Source of the DNA: CAXMRP01 sp965216515 | Lineage (GTDB): Bacteria > Pseudomonadota > Alphaproteobacteria > Rhizobiales > Afifellaceae | DNA: 64,000 nt | Assembly: GCA_965216515.1 (NCBI GenBank) | Contig: OZ244173.1 | Coordinates: forward strand, 3,286,001 to 3,350,000 | Direction: 5' to 3' | Shown: positions 35,213 through 43,774 of the stretch, piece after piece | How the letters are laid out: each line of letters opens with the position of its first letter | How positions within the stretch are numbered: position 1 is the first letter of the stretch | The notes under the pieces: generated by a model | The model's database searches: none | What the model saw: the letters and a program-made list of their open reading frames with translations, nothing else | What the model was told of the DNA's origin: nothing | Program-made: the position numbers and the translations under genes

Positions 35213-35971
35213 ATGATCGATATCGTCGGTGTCACGAAGGTCTTCGGCGCCGGTGCCGACGCGGTGCACGCGCTCGGGCCGGTGTCGATGACCATTGGCG
35301 AGGGCGAGTTCATCTCGTTTCTCGGCCCGTCCGGCTGCGGCAAATCCACGCTCATGCTGATGATCGCCGGGCTGCTCGACATCACCGGGGGCGAAATCGC
35401 CATCTCCGGTCAGCGGGTCGCCGGCCCCCAGACCGACATCGGCATCATGTTCCAGGACAGCACGCTGGTTCCCTGGCGTACCGTCCGCGGCAATATCGAC
35501 CTGCAGCTTGAACTGCGCGGCATCGCGCCGGCGAGCCGGGCCGGGGATGTTGAGGAACTGCTCCAGTCGGTCCACCTGGAAGACTTCCAGACACGTCTGC
35601 CGCACGAATTGAGCGGCGGCATGCAGCAGCGGGCGGCGTTCTGCCAGGCGATGATCCACAAGCCAAAAACCATGTTGCTGGACGAGCCGCTCGGCAAGCT
35701 CGACGCGATGACCCGCGAGAACATCCGCAATGACTTGCAGTCGCTGTGGATGCAGAAGCGCCCGACTGTCGTCTTTGTCACCCATTCCATCGAGGAAGCG
35801 ATCCAGCTTTCAACCCGTGTCGCCGTCATCACGCCGCGGCCGGGCAAGATCGAGCGGATCATCGACATCGACCTGCCTTTCCCCCGCGACTTCGACGTCA
35901 AGGGGCGGCCGGAATTCACCCGCTATGTGCGCGAGACACAGGAGATCTTCAGAAGCTATGGCGTCATCTAA
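35213..35971 (+). CDS. NitT/TauT-type ABC transporter ATP-binding protein
   Basis: The product is 252 aa with Walker A GPSGCGKST, Q-loop MFQDSTLVPWRT, signature LSGGMQQRAAFCQAM and Walker B MLLDEPLGKLD. ATG 35213 begins the family N-terminus (MIDIVGVTKVFG). Its 3' end overlaps the permease gene by 14 bp. It drives uptake by the preceding binding protein and following permease. Confidence 0.93.
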   Translation: MIDIVGVTKVFGAGADAVHALGPVSMTIGEGEFISFLGPSGCGKSTLMLMIAGLLDITGGEIAISGQRVAGPQTDIGIMFQDSTLVPWRTVRGNIDLQLELRGIAPASRAGDVEELLQSVHLEDFQTRLPHELSGGMQQRAAFCQAMIHKPKTMLLDEPLGKLDAMTRENIRNDLQSLWMQKRPTVVFVTHSIEEAIQLSTRVAVITPRPGKIERIIDIDLPFPRDFDVKGRPEFTRYVRETQEIFRSYGVI

Positions 35972-36764
35972 GGCATGGGGCGCTCTTGCGCGTATTCGGC
36001 GCCTGCTGGCGCAATCCTGGATGTTCATCGCCTTTTTCATCGGGTTTTTCCTGTTCTGGGAATACGCGATCGAATGGTTCGACGTCCCGCGATATATCCT
36101 GACGCCGCCCTCGGTAATCGTCACCAAGGGTGCCGCCGACCTGCCACGGTTGATCGACTACACCCTCATCACCGGCCTTGAGACTGTGCTCGGTTATCTT
36201 CTGGCGATTGTCCTGGCGCTGCCGATCGGGCTGTCGATTGCGTTTTCGTCCATCCTGCGCCGCACCATCTATCCCTTCTTCGTCTGCATCGAAATGGTGC
36301 CGAAGATCGCGTTTGCGCCGCTCTTCATCTCCTGGCTCGGATTCGGGCTCCTGCCCAAGGTCATCATCGTCTTTCTGGTCTGCTTTTTCCCGATCGTTCT
36401 CAACGCCATTCTGGCGTTCAATTCGCTCACCGAGGAGTTGTCCCGCTTCTCCCGGTCGACGGGGGCGAATGCCTGGACGACGTTTATCAAGATCCGGTTG
36501 CCGGCCGCCCTGCCGCAATGTTTCGTCGGCTTCAAATACGCCGCCATCAACGCCACCGTCGGGGCGGCGATCGCCGAGTTCATCGGCTCCGACCAGGGTC
36601 TCGGATTCTACATCCAGATCGTCACCGGCAACATGCGGCCTGATCTGGCCTTTGCCGGTATATTCTTTCTCACCCTGCTCGGCCTGTGCCTGTTCGGTGT
36701 CGTGACGCTGGCCGAGCGGCTCCTTATCCCCTGGCACATCTCGGTGCGCCGCACATCCCACTAA
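35958..36764 (+). CDS. NitT/TauT-type ABC transporter permease
   Basis: The product is 268 aa with about six membrane segments; the first is SWMFIAFFIGFFLFWEYAI. The docking loop reads LSRFSRSTGANAWTTFIKIRLP. The start ATG lies inside the end of the ATPase gene, and the stop TAA shares its last base with an ATG of the next frame, so expression is tightly coupled. The single permease implies a homodimeric channel. Confidence 0.92.
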   Translation: MASSKAWGALARIRRLLAQSWMFIAFFIGFFLFWEYAIEWFDVPRYILTPPSVIVTKGAADLPRLIDYTLITGLETVLGYLLAIVLALPIGLSIAFSSILRRTIYPFFVCIEMVPKIAFAPLFISWLGFGLLPKVIIVFLVCFFPIVLNAILAFNSLTEELSRFSRSTGANAWTTFIKIRLPAALPQCFVGFKYAAINATVGAAIAEFIGSDQGLGFYIQIVTGNMRPDLAFAGIFFLTLLGLCLFGVVTLAERLLIPWHISVRRTSH

Positions 36765-36781
36765 TGCAAAGCGAGGTTCCC

Positions 36782-38284
36782 ATGCCGCAGACAAAATCCG
36801 ATTTCCAGGCCATCGCCTCCGGTCTCAAGCCCGAGGTGCGTGCATTCATCGGCGGCACATTCGTCGACGCTGCCGACGGCGAGACATTCCGGACCATCAA
36901 TCCGGCGACAGGCGAGGTCATCGCTCATGTTGCCCACTGTTCCGGCAAGGACGTCGACCGGGCGGTGGCGGCGGCGCGCAAGGCTTTCGACGACGGCGCC
37001 TGGTCGCGGGCCGCCCCGGAGGATCGCAAGGCCATATTGTTGCGGCTCGCTGAACTTGTGCGCGAAAACACCGACGAACTTGCCGTTCTGGAAAGCCTCG
37101 ACAGCGGCAAGACGATCACGGACTGCCTGCACGAGATCGGCAACGAGGTCGCGGATTTCTTCCAGTGGTATGCCGAACTTATCGACAAGACGTTCGGCAA
37201 GGTCGCGCCGACGGGCGAGGACAGCCTCGCGCTGGTTGTAAAGGAGCCCGCGGGCGTCGTCGGGCTTGTTCTGCCATGGAATTTCCCGCTGCTGATGGCA
37301 GCCTGGAAGCTGGCGCCGGCACTCGCCGCCGGCTGTTCGTGCATCGTCAAGCCGGCCGAGCAGACGCCTCTGACAACCCTGAGGTTCGCTGAACTGGCGC
37401 GTCAGGCCGGTGTTCCCGATGGTGTGCTCAGCGTATTGCCCGGGCTGGGCGAGACCACCGGGCAGGCGGTCGGCCGGCATGCCGACATCGACATCGTTTC
37501 CTTCACAGGCTCAACCGAGGTCGGCGGTTATTTTCTGCGCTACGCGGGCGAAACCAACCTCAAGGTTATCGGCCTTGAAATGGGCGGCAAGAGCCCCTTC
37601 ATCGTGCTCGACGACGCTGATCTCAATGACGACCTTATCGAGAACGCCGCCATGTCCGCCTTCTGGAACGGCGGCCAGAACTGCTCGGCCAACATGCGCC
37701 AGCTCGTCGATGCCAGCATCGCCGATGAATTCGCCGAGCGTGTGGTGGCCCGTGCCCGGCAATTCACGGTCGGCGATCCCCTCGATCCCGATACTTCCAT
37801 CGGCGCCATGGTCACCGCCGAGCACCAGGAGCGCGTCATGTCCTATATCGACAGGGGCGGCAAGGAAGGCGCGCGGCTGCTGACAGGCGGCAAGGAATTC
37901 GGCCCGGGCTGCTTCATTGAACCCACCGTGTTCGCCGGCCTTGAACCCGCGATGACGATTTCTCGCGAGGAGATCTTTGGCCCTGTCCTCGGTATCCTGC
38001 CGGTGAAGGGCATGGACGAGGCGCTGGCGATCGCCCGTGACACGGACTACGGGCTGCATGCCACGGTCTTCACCCGCGACATCGATCGCGCTCTCCACAT
38101 GGCACGTCGCCTGCCCTGCGGGACGGTCTCCGTCAACGGATTCTCCGAAGGCGACGTCAAAACGCCGTTTGGTGGCTACAAGCGCTCCGGCTCGCTGGCG
38201 CGCGACAATGGCACCGAGGCCATGGATCAGTATGTGCAGACCAAGACCATGTGGTTGTGCACATCGGCGCCGCAGGCCGGCTGA
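36782..38284 (+). CDS. aldehyde dehydrogenase family protein
   Basis: The product is 500 aa. The catalytic Glu lies in LEMGGKSP and the nucleophilic Cys in NGGQNCSANMR; the ending ALMQ-like tail reads AMDQYVQTKTMW. The motif YxKEPxG appears as LVVKEPAGVVG. It resembles gamma-aminobutyraldehyde and betaine-aldehyde type dehydrogenases. ATG 36782 has GAGG five bases upstream; ATG 36764, which overlaps the permease stop, is an alternative. It would oxidise an aldehyde produced in the same operon. Confidence 0.9.
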   Translation: MPQTKSDFQAIASGLKPEVRAFIGGTFVDAADGETFRTINPATGEVIAHVAHCSGKDVDRAVAAARKAFDDGAWSRAAPEDRKAILLRLAELVRENTDELAVLESLDSGKTITDCLHEIGNEVADFFQWYAELIDKTFGKVAPTGEDSLALVVKEPAGVVGLVLPWNFPLLMAAWKLAPALAAGCSCIVKPAEQTPLTTLRFAELARQAGVPDGVLSVLPGLGETTGQAVGRHADIDIVSFTGSTEVGGYFLRYAGETNLKVIGLEMGGKSPFIVLDDADLNDDLIENAAMSAFWNGGQNCSANMRQLVDASIADEFAERVVARARQFTVGDPLDPDTSIGAMVTAEHQERVMSYIDRGGKEGARLLTGGKEFGPGCFIEPTVFAGLEPAMTISREEIFGPVLGILPVKGMDEALAIARDTDYGLHATVFTRDIDRALHMARRLPCGTVSVNGFSEGDVKTPFGGYKRSGSLARDNGTEAMDQYVQTKTMWLCTSAPQAG

Positions 38285-38321
38285 GCGGCGCCGGCCAGTA
38301 TCGAAAGGAAACGGATGAGCC

Positions 38322-39530
38322 ATGTCCGAAATTCGCAACCTGACCCATCACGACATCTACCGCCACCCGGAGCATTGCGTGAACCAGATCGCGCAAAGGA
38401 CGCTGAAGAGCGGCGATATCCTCGCCGTCTTCAACGAGGAGCGCTTTCCCTTCCACCACGACAGCGGCCAGACGCTGATGACCCGGTCGCGCGATGGCGG
38501 CCTGACCTGGTCGAAGCCGCGGGTGATTGTTCCGTGGAGCGCGACTCAGGGCAACTGGGATTGCGGCATCTGTGAACTCGGCGACGGCACACTGCTGGTC
38601 AACTTCACGTTAACCGGATTTTTCAAGCGTGGCATGAAGGCGGAATGCCCGTCCTGGAGTTCGTTCCCGCTGACCGGGGAATGGGGCGACTGGACCTGGG
38701 CCTACAAGACCCAGGCGTGGCTCGGTACCTTCGTGATCAAGTCAACCGACGGTGGCGAGACCTGGAGCGAACCGGCGCCGGTCAATGTCCGCCCGATGAA
38801 GCATGGCGGTTGCCGGCTCGGCGCCTGGGAATTGCCCGATGGCGGCATCATCCTCGCCCTTTACGGGCGCATGCGCGAATATTCCGAGGATGCCCCCGGT
38901 GAGACCAATCGTTGCTTCCTGGTCCGCTCCGACGACGGCGGCGACAATTGGGATTATTACGGCACGCTGGCCTACGACCCCAACAACATCATCGACTACG
39001 AGGAGGCCGGGCTGGCGCGCCTTGATGATGGCCGCCTCGTCGCGTTCATGCGCACCCATCTTCAGCCGAGCCAGGACACCAAGAACATGATCATGGTGGT
39101 GTCGGAGGATGACGGGTTCACCTGGTCGCCGCCGAAATGGACGAAGATCTGGGGCTATCCGCCCGAACTCATCCGCCTGCAGGACGGGCGCTACCTGCTC
39201 GTCTACGGCTACCGGCGGCCGTCCTACGGCGTGCGCGGCATCATCTCTGAAACCGGCATCGACTGGGACGTCGGCGACGAGTTCGTTATCAGCGAGGGCG
39301 GTATCCCGGCCGATTCCGCCACGCTGAAACCGTCATCGAGCCGCGTCGTGCCGGCCGCCGGCATCTACGACGAGGGGGCTGTCAACTATCACCATCCCGG
39401 CCTCTACCAGCATATCGGCTACCCGACCGTGGCCCAGGCGACGGACGGGACAGTGGTTTGTTCCTATCACGAATGGAGCACGGACGAGCGTCCGTTGCAG
39501 ATCCTCCGATGCGCCCGGTTCCAGGTGTGA
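38322..39530 (+). CDS. sialidase-like beta-propeller protein (BNR repeats), copy B
   Basis: The product is 402 aa and has the same length and layout as copy A (29391-30599). Most residues in the first 300 are the same by eye, including HPEHCVNQIA, the HHDSGQTL segment, GNWDCGICEL and WGYP. Asp boxes read SRDGGLTW, STDGGETW, SDDGGDNW and SEDDGFTW. It has no signal peptide and no FRIP motif. The duplication links the operon at 28188 with the operon at 33129 as parts of one pathway. A possible paralogue function is action on a different linkage. Confidence 0.86.
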   Translation: MSEIRNLTHHDIYRHPEHCVNQIAQRTLKSGDILAVFNEERFPFHHDSGQTLMTRSRDGGLTWSKPRVIVPWSATQGNWDCGICELGDGTLLVNFTLTGFFKRGMKAECPSWSSFPLTGEWGDWTWAYKTQAWLGTFVIKSTDGGETWSEPAPVNVRPMKHGGCRLGAWELPDGGIILALYGRMREYSEDAPGETNRCFLVRSDDGGDNWDYYGTLAYDPNNIIDYEEAGLARLDDGRLVAFMRTHLQPSQDTKNMIMVVSEDDGFTWSPPKWTKIWGYPPELIRLQDGRYLLVYGYRRPSYGVRGIISETGIDWDVGDEFVISEGGIPADSATLKPSSSRVVPAAGIYDEGAVNYHHPGLYQHIGYPTVAQATDGTVVCSYHEWSTDERPLQILRCARFQV

Positions 39531-39588
39531 CCGGCAGGGCCGGGAAGGCTCCACTTTCGTCAATACCTTCTTGCGGAGGATTGGCGTA

Positions 39589-40497
39589 GTGGACATCGCG
39601 GTTTGCCTGGCCTTGACCGCCGATCAACGTCAGAGGCTCGTTCACGGCGCCGCAGACTGGCCGATCGCTTTCGTCGATGCCGCAGCGCCATGTGATGCGC
39701 CGATTGTCTTCGGAAATCCGGAACCCCGTCTCGTTGCGGCCAACGCCAACCTGCGCTGGTTGCAACTGGAATCGGTCGGTTTCGGCGAATATGCGGGGCT
39801 GGACTGGGCGCGCGCCGGTGGACCCGTACAGGTCACCAACCTTGCCGGTTTTTTTGCCGATCCGGTCGCCGAGACCGCGCTGGCGGGTATCCTGGCGCTT
39901 GTGCGCGGGATCGATCGCCTGACCGTCCTGCGGACCACCGGCCGATGGGTGGGTGATCCGATCCGGTCCGAATTGCGGCTCCTGACAGGTGCTTGCGTCG
40001 TCCTGTTCGGCCGCGGCGCGATCAACGGCCGGCTGGCCGAATTGCTTGCACCGTTTCGTTGCCGCGTAATGGCGTTCGGTCGCCACGGGACAGCGGATGA
40101 ACTCGACCGGGCGTTGGCGGCAGCCGACATCGTCGTCGCCACCGTCCCCGATACCAGCCGGACCGCAGGCCTTTTCAACCGCGCCCGCTTCGCCGGCATC
40201 AGGCGCGGGGCGATCTTTGCCAATCTCGGGCGTGGTTCGCTGGTCGACGAGGCGGCCCTTGCCGATGCCCTGACCACCGGCCATCTGTCCGGCGCGGTGA
40301 TCGACGTGACGCGCGACGAACCGCTGCCTCCCGGTCATTCCTTCTGGACGACGCCCAACACTATTCTCACCCAGCACACCGGTGGCGGCAGCGCCGGCGA
40401 GATCGATCGCAAGATCGACTGGTTTCTTGACAATCTGAACCGCTTCCGCGCCGATGCGCCCTTGCGTGGCGCTGTCGATTTCTCCAGGGGATATTGA
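39589..40497 (+). CDS. D-2-hydroxyacid dehydrogenase family protein
   Basis: The product is 302 aa. The Rossmann motif is VVLFGRGAINGRL. The catalytic Arg lies in ANLGRGSLVDE, the Glu in RDEPLPPGH and the His in LTQHTGG. It reduces 2-oxo acids or oxidises 2-hydroxy acids with NAD(P)(H), GhrA-like. I start at GTG 39589 because GGAGGA lies eight bases upstream. The stop codon overlaps the ATG of the next gene. It would interconvert an oxo acid made by the lyase or dehydratase. Confidence 0.9.
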   Translation: MDIAVCLALTADQRQRLVHGAADWPIAFVDAAAPCDAPIVFGNPEPRLVAANANLRWLQLESVGFGEYAGLDWARAGGPVQVTNLAGFFADPVAETALAGILALVRGIDRLTVLRTTGRWVGDPIRSELRLLTGACVVLFGRGAINGRLAELLAPFRCRVMAFGRHGTADELDRALAAADIVVATVPDTSRTAGLFNRARFAGIRRGAIFANLGRGSLVDEAALADALTTGHLSGAVIDVTRDEPLPPGHSFWTTPNTILTQHTGGGSAGEIDRKIDWFLDNLNRFRADAPLRGAVDFSRGY

Positions 40498-41699
40498 TGT
40501 CCGCAATCACCGCCATACGCTGCCTGCTGCTTTCTTCGCCCTATGCCGATGCCGACGATCCGGAGATCAAGGAGTGCTTTCCCAACGGTCCCAAGCGCAC
40601 CATCGGCATGGTCGAGGTGACGCTCGACAACGGCATGACCGGGCTCGGCGAAGGGTATCTGGCGGTCTTTGCGCCCAAGGTCTTTCAGGCAATCGTCGAG
40701 CTCTGCACGCCACAGGTTCTCGGCAAGGACGGTTTCGACATCGCCGGCCGCCTGCGCGATCTGCGCTCGCTGTGCGACTACTGGTCGCTTCAGGGGGCCG
40801 CCCGCCACGTGATCGCCGCCTTCGAAATCGCGCTGCAGGATGCGAAAGGCAAGTCGCTCGGCACGCCGGTCTACGACATGCTGGGCGGCGCGAAGGCCGA
40901 CGCGATCCGCATCTACGGCTCCGGCGGCTGTTGCGATCGCAAGGAGCAGTTCCTGCGCGAACTTGATTTGCTCGAAGAGCTCGGCATCACCCTCTACAAG
41001 ATGCGCGCGGTCAAGGGCGATATCCTGCGGACCGCCTGGGTGCTCCGGGAGGCCGGCCGCCGCGGCATCGAGGTCGGGGTCGACATGTGTCAGAATCTCG
41101 CCGATCCGCCCCAGGCCGTCGAGGATGTGGTGCGCTATGTCGAGGCCGTCCACGCCCTGACCGACCATCGGATGATCTTCGTCGAGGAGGCGATCGGCCC
41201 CGACGCGCCGGAAGGCTTCAGACAGTTGCGCAGCAAAATCGACGTGCCGGTCTGCGGCGGCGAGATCATCACCACCCCCGGGGAGATGATCGAGCGCATC
41301 AACAACGACGTCTACGACTTTGTGCAACCGGATGCGTCCGTCATGGGCGGCATATCCGCGGTCATGGATGTGTTTGCCGCCGCCAGGGCAAAGGGGACGG
41401 ATGTCGTCGTGCACGCCTGGGGCGGCGCGGCGGCGATCATGGCCAGCTATCACGCCGCCTTCGCCGCCGGCGGCGGGCTTGTCGAGTTTCCCATGCTCGA
41501 TTTCCCGCTCGGCCGCGACATGCTGGGCGACCAGGCCCGGATCGTCGACGGCATGCTGCTGCGCCCGACGGCGCCCGGCCTCGGCCTGACGCTCACGCCG
41601 GAAATGGAAGCGCGCTATCCCTTCGACGAAACCGCCGTCTATTCCTGCGCGCTCATCGACTACGGCCCGCCGCCCGACAGCTATTGGGCGCCGGATTGA
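40497..41699 (+). CDS. mandelate racemase/muconate lactonising enzyme family protein
   Basis: The product is 400 aa and an enolase-superfamily enzyme with an alpha+beta capping domain and a barrel. Visible motifs are YKMRAVKG for the first base, metal ligands GVDMCQN, FVEEAIGP and CGGEIIT, and a His in VVVHAWGG. This set fits sugar-acid dehydratases that need Mg2+. ATG 40497 is preceded by AGGGG; TTG 40494 is less likely. It ends the nine-gene operon. Dehydration of a sugar acid to a 2-oxo-3-deoxy acid is the best guess, followed by the DHDPS-type lyase. Confidence 0.88.
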   Translation: MSAITAIRCLLLSSPYADADDPEIKECFPNGPKRTIGMVEVTLDNGMTGLGEGYLAVFAPKVFQAIVELCTPQVLGKDGFDIAGRLRDLRSLCDYWSLQGAARHVIAAFEIALQDAKGKSLGTPVYDMLGGAKADAIRIYGSGGCCDRKEQFLRELDLLEELGITLYKMRAVKGDILRTAWVLREAGRRGIEVGVDMCQNLADPPQAVEDVVRYVEAVHALTDHRMIFVEEAIGPDAPEGFRQLRSKIDVPVCGGEIITTPGEMIERINNDVYDFVQPDASVMGGISAVMDVFAAARAKGTDVVVHAWGGAAAIMASYHAAFAAGGGLVEFPMLDFPLGRDMLGDQARIVDGMLLRPTAPGLGLTLTPEMEARYPFDETAVYSCALIDYGPPPDSYWAPD

Positions 41700-42084
41700 T
41701 CCTCGCCCGCCGGTACGCGCATCCGTCCTGACAGAGCCGGTCCTGCGAACGATCCCGGTCGCGAACGGTCGCGGATCGGTCGGCGGCGAAGCCGGTGCGA
41801 CGACGTATCGCAGGACAATCCGATCCCGGCCCATCGCGCGCGTACCCCGCCGTGACCGCTCGTTTCCCCGCTTCGCCGGGGGATTTCGAAGGCGCGAAAG
41901 GCCGGCCGTCGCCAATGACGTGTTGCCCTTCCTGCGCATTCGAGTCACGCTGAGCTTGCTTCCACGACGCCACAGGGGAGGTATTGGTGAAGCCAGGCGG
42001 CACGGACGTCCATCGAATGAGGCCCGGCGCATCGCCACGGCCCGCGCTTTTGCCGGTTAATCCTTGTTCGCGGGGATCCCGCCG
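41700..42084. other. 385-bp intergenic stretch
   Basis: No gene is supported. It probably carries the end of the preceding operon and the promoter of the GltD-like/PFOR operon. CGGTCGCG occurs twice near 41757-41777. No perfect hairpin with a U-tract was seen. GGGGA (42072-42076) is the ribosome binding site for the next gene. Confidence 0.4.
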
Positions 42085-43767
42085 ATGAGCCTGATCCCGA
42101 AGGACCTGACGCCGGTACTGCAGGAAACGGTCAATCGCGGTCTCGGCCCCGTGCGCTGGCAGCATCCGGCCTGGATTGACCAGATGCCGCCCTGCAACCA
42201 CGCCTGCCCCGCCGGAGAGAACATCCAGGCCTGGCTGGCGCTTGCCCGCGATGGCGAATTCCAGGCGGCATGGCGCAAACTGGTCGAGGACAATCCGCTT
42301 CCCGCCACCCACGGTCGCGCCTGCTACCATCCGTGCGAGACGGACTGCAATCGCAAGGATCTCGATGAAGCCGTCGCCATCCATGCCGTCGAGCGGTTTC
42401 TTGGTGATCGCGCGCGCGCCGAAGGCTGGTCAGTCGAATCCGGTGCCGATACCGGAAAGAGGATCTTGATCGTCGGCGCCGGCCCGGCCGGGCTGTCATG
42501 CGCATGGCATCTGAGAAGCATGGGTCATGCCGTCGAGATCCGCGATTCCATGGATGAGCCCGGTGGAATGCTTCACTACGGTATCCCCGCCTACCGCCTG
42601 CCGCGTGCCGAACTGCTGGCGGAGATCAGGACCATCGAAGCCAGGGGCGTTACGCTGACCCTCGGCACCCGGGTCGACGACCTTGAAGGCGATATGGCAA
42701 GCGGTGGTTTCGATGCGGCCTTCGTGGCCGTCGGCACGCACGCCGGCAACCATCTGGACATACCGGCAATGGACGGCCGGGCGATGATCGATGCCGTGAC
42801 GATGCTGGAGGACGTTGAGGAGGGCAGGGCGCCCAACCTCGGCCGTGTCGTGGCCGTCGTCGGTGGCGGCAACACGGCGATGGATGCCGCACGGGTCGCC
42901 AAGCGCCTCGGCGCGGAGGAGGCCATTCTCGTCTACCGGCGCGATCGGGCCCACATGCGGGCCGATCCATATGAAGCCGATGAGGCGTTTCTTGAGGGCG
43001 TCAAGGCGAAATGGCTCACCAATCCGACGCGCTTCTCAAAGGACGGGCTCACGATCGAACGCATCGAACTGGGTGAGGACGGATCGCTCCACCCGACCGG
43101 CGAATTGGAGACACTCAGCGTCGATGCGACGGTTCTCGCACTCGGGCAGCATGCCGAAGTCGATTTCCTGCGCGGTGTTTCCGGCATATCGATCGCCGAA
43201 AACAGCAGTATCGGGGTCGACGGGGCGTTGATGGCCGGCAGGCCCGGCATCTTCGCAGGCGGCGATGTCATCGGCGGTATGATGACCATGACCGCGGCCA
43301 CCGGTCACGGCAAGAAGGCGGCGCGTTCAATCGACGCCTGGCTCAAGGGTCAAAGCCTGTCTGCACGCGACAAGCCGGACACGACGATCGGTCTCGCCGA
43401 ACTCAATCTGCCGCTGTTTCTGGATGCCGGAAGATCACGGCCGAGCGAACTTCCGGTCGAACTCCGGCAGGGATTTGCCGAGGTTGTCGGCGGAATCGAC
43501 CCGCGCCAGGCCCGGTATGAGTCCGACAGGTGTCTGTCATGCGGCAATTGTTTTGAGTGTGACAATTGTCTCGCCGCTTGTCCGGAGCAGGCGGTCATAA
43601 AGCTTGGCAAAGGGCGAAAATACGAGGTCGACTTCACCCTGTGCACCGGTTGTGCCGTTTGTTTCGACCAGTGTCCGTGTCATGCGATCGAGATGATCGC
43701 CGATCCGGCAAGAAAGGCCGACGAAACGGGCGAGCCCATTCCCGCCCGTTTCAAGCTGCGCGTGTGA
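42085..43767 (+). CDS. GltD-like NAD(P)-linked oxidoreductase with ferredoxin domain
   Basis: The product is 560 aa. An N-terminal domain with a Cys-rich pattern CNHACPAGENIQAW and GRACYHPCETDC matches the Fe-S-binding start of GltD/DpyD-type proteins. It is followed by FAD motif GAGPAGLSC and NAD(P) motif VVGGGNTAMDAAR. A C-terminal pair of [4Fe-4S] motifs (CLSCGNCFECDNCLAACP, CTGCAVCFDQCP) completes it. It can pass electrons between NAD(P)H and ferredoxin-type clusters. It lies seven bases before PFOR, so the two probably form one redox unit. ATG 42085 gives the usual N-terminus. Confidence 0.92.
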   Translation: MSLIPKDLTPVLQETVNRGLGPVRWQHPAWIDQMPPCNHACPAGENIQAWLALARDGEFQAAWRKLVEDNPLPATHGRACYHPCETDCNRKDLDEAVAIHAVERFLGDRARAEGWSVESGADTGKRILIVGAGPAGLSCAWHLRSMGHAVEIRDSMDEPGGMLHYGIPAYRLPRAELLAEIRTIEARGVTLTLGTRVDDLEGDMASGGFDAAFVAVGTHAGNHLDIPAMDGRAMIDAVTMLEDVEEGRAPNLGRVVAVVGGGNTAMDAARVAKRLGAEEAILVYRRDRAHMRADPYEADEAFLEGVKAKWLTNPTRFSKDGLTIERIELGEDGSLHPTGELETLSVDATVLALGQHAEVDFLRGVSGISIAENSSIGVDGALMAGRPGIFAGGDVIGGMMTMTAATGHGKKAARSIDAWLKGQSLSARDKPDTTIGLAELNLPLFLDAGRSRPSELPVELRQGFAEVVGGIDPRQARYESDRCLSCGNCFECDNCLAACPEQAVIKLGKGRKYEVDFTLCTGCAVCFDQCPCHAIEMIADPARKADETGEPIPARFKLRV

Positions 43768-43774
43768 GGCGGAC

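Noticed and set aside
28188..41699. Standard sialic acid (nan) operon
   Set aside because: A lyase-family and sialidase-like genes are present, but nanE, nanK and nagA/B-type genes are absent and the propellers lack FRIP and export signals.
40335..42038. Leftward open frame of 567 codons opposite the 2-hydroxyacid dehydrogenase and enolase-type genes
   Set aside because: Antisense shadow with no family pattern; codon-phase effect of high GC.
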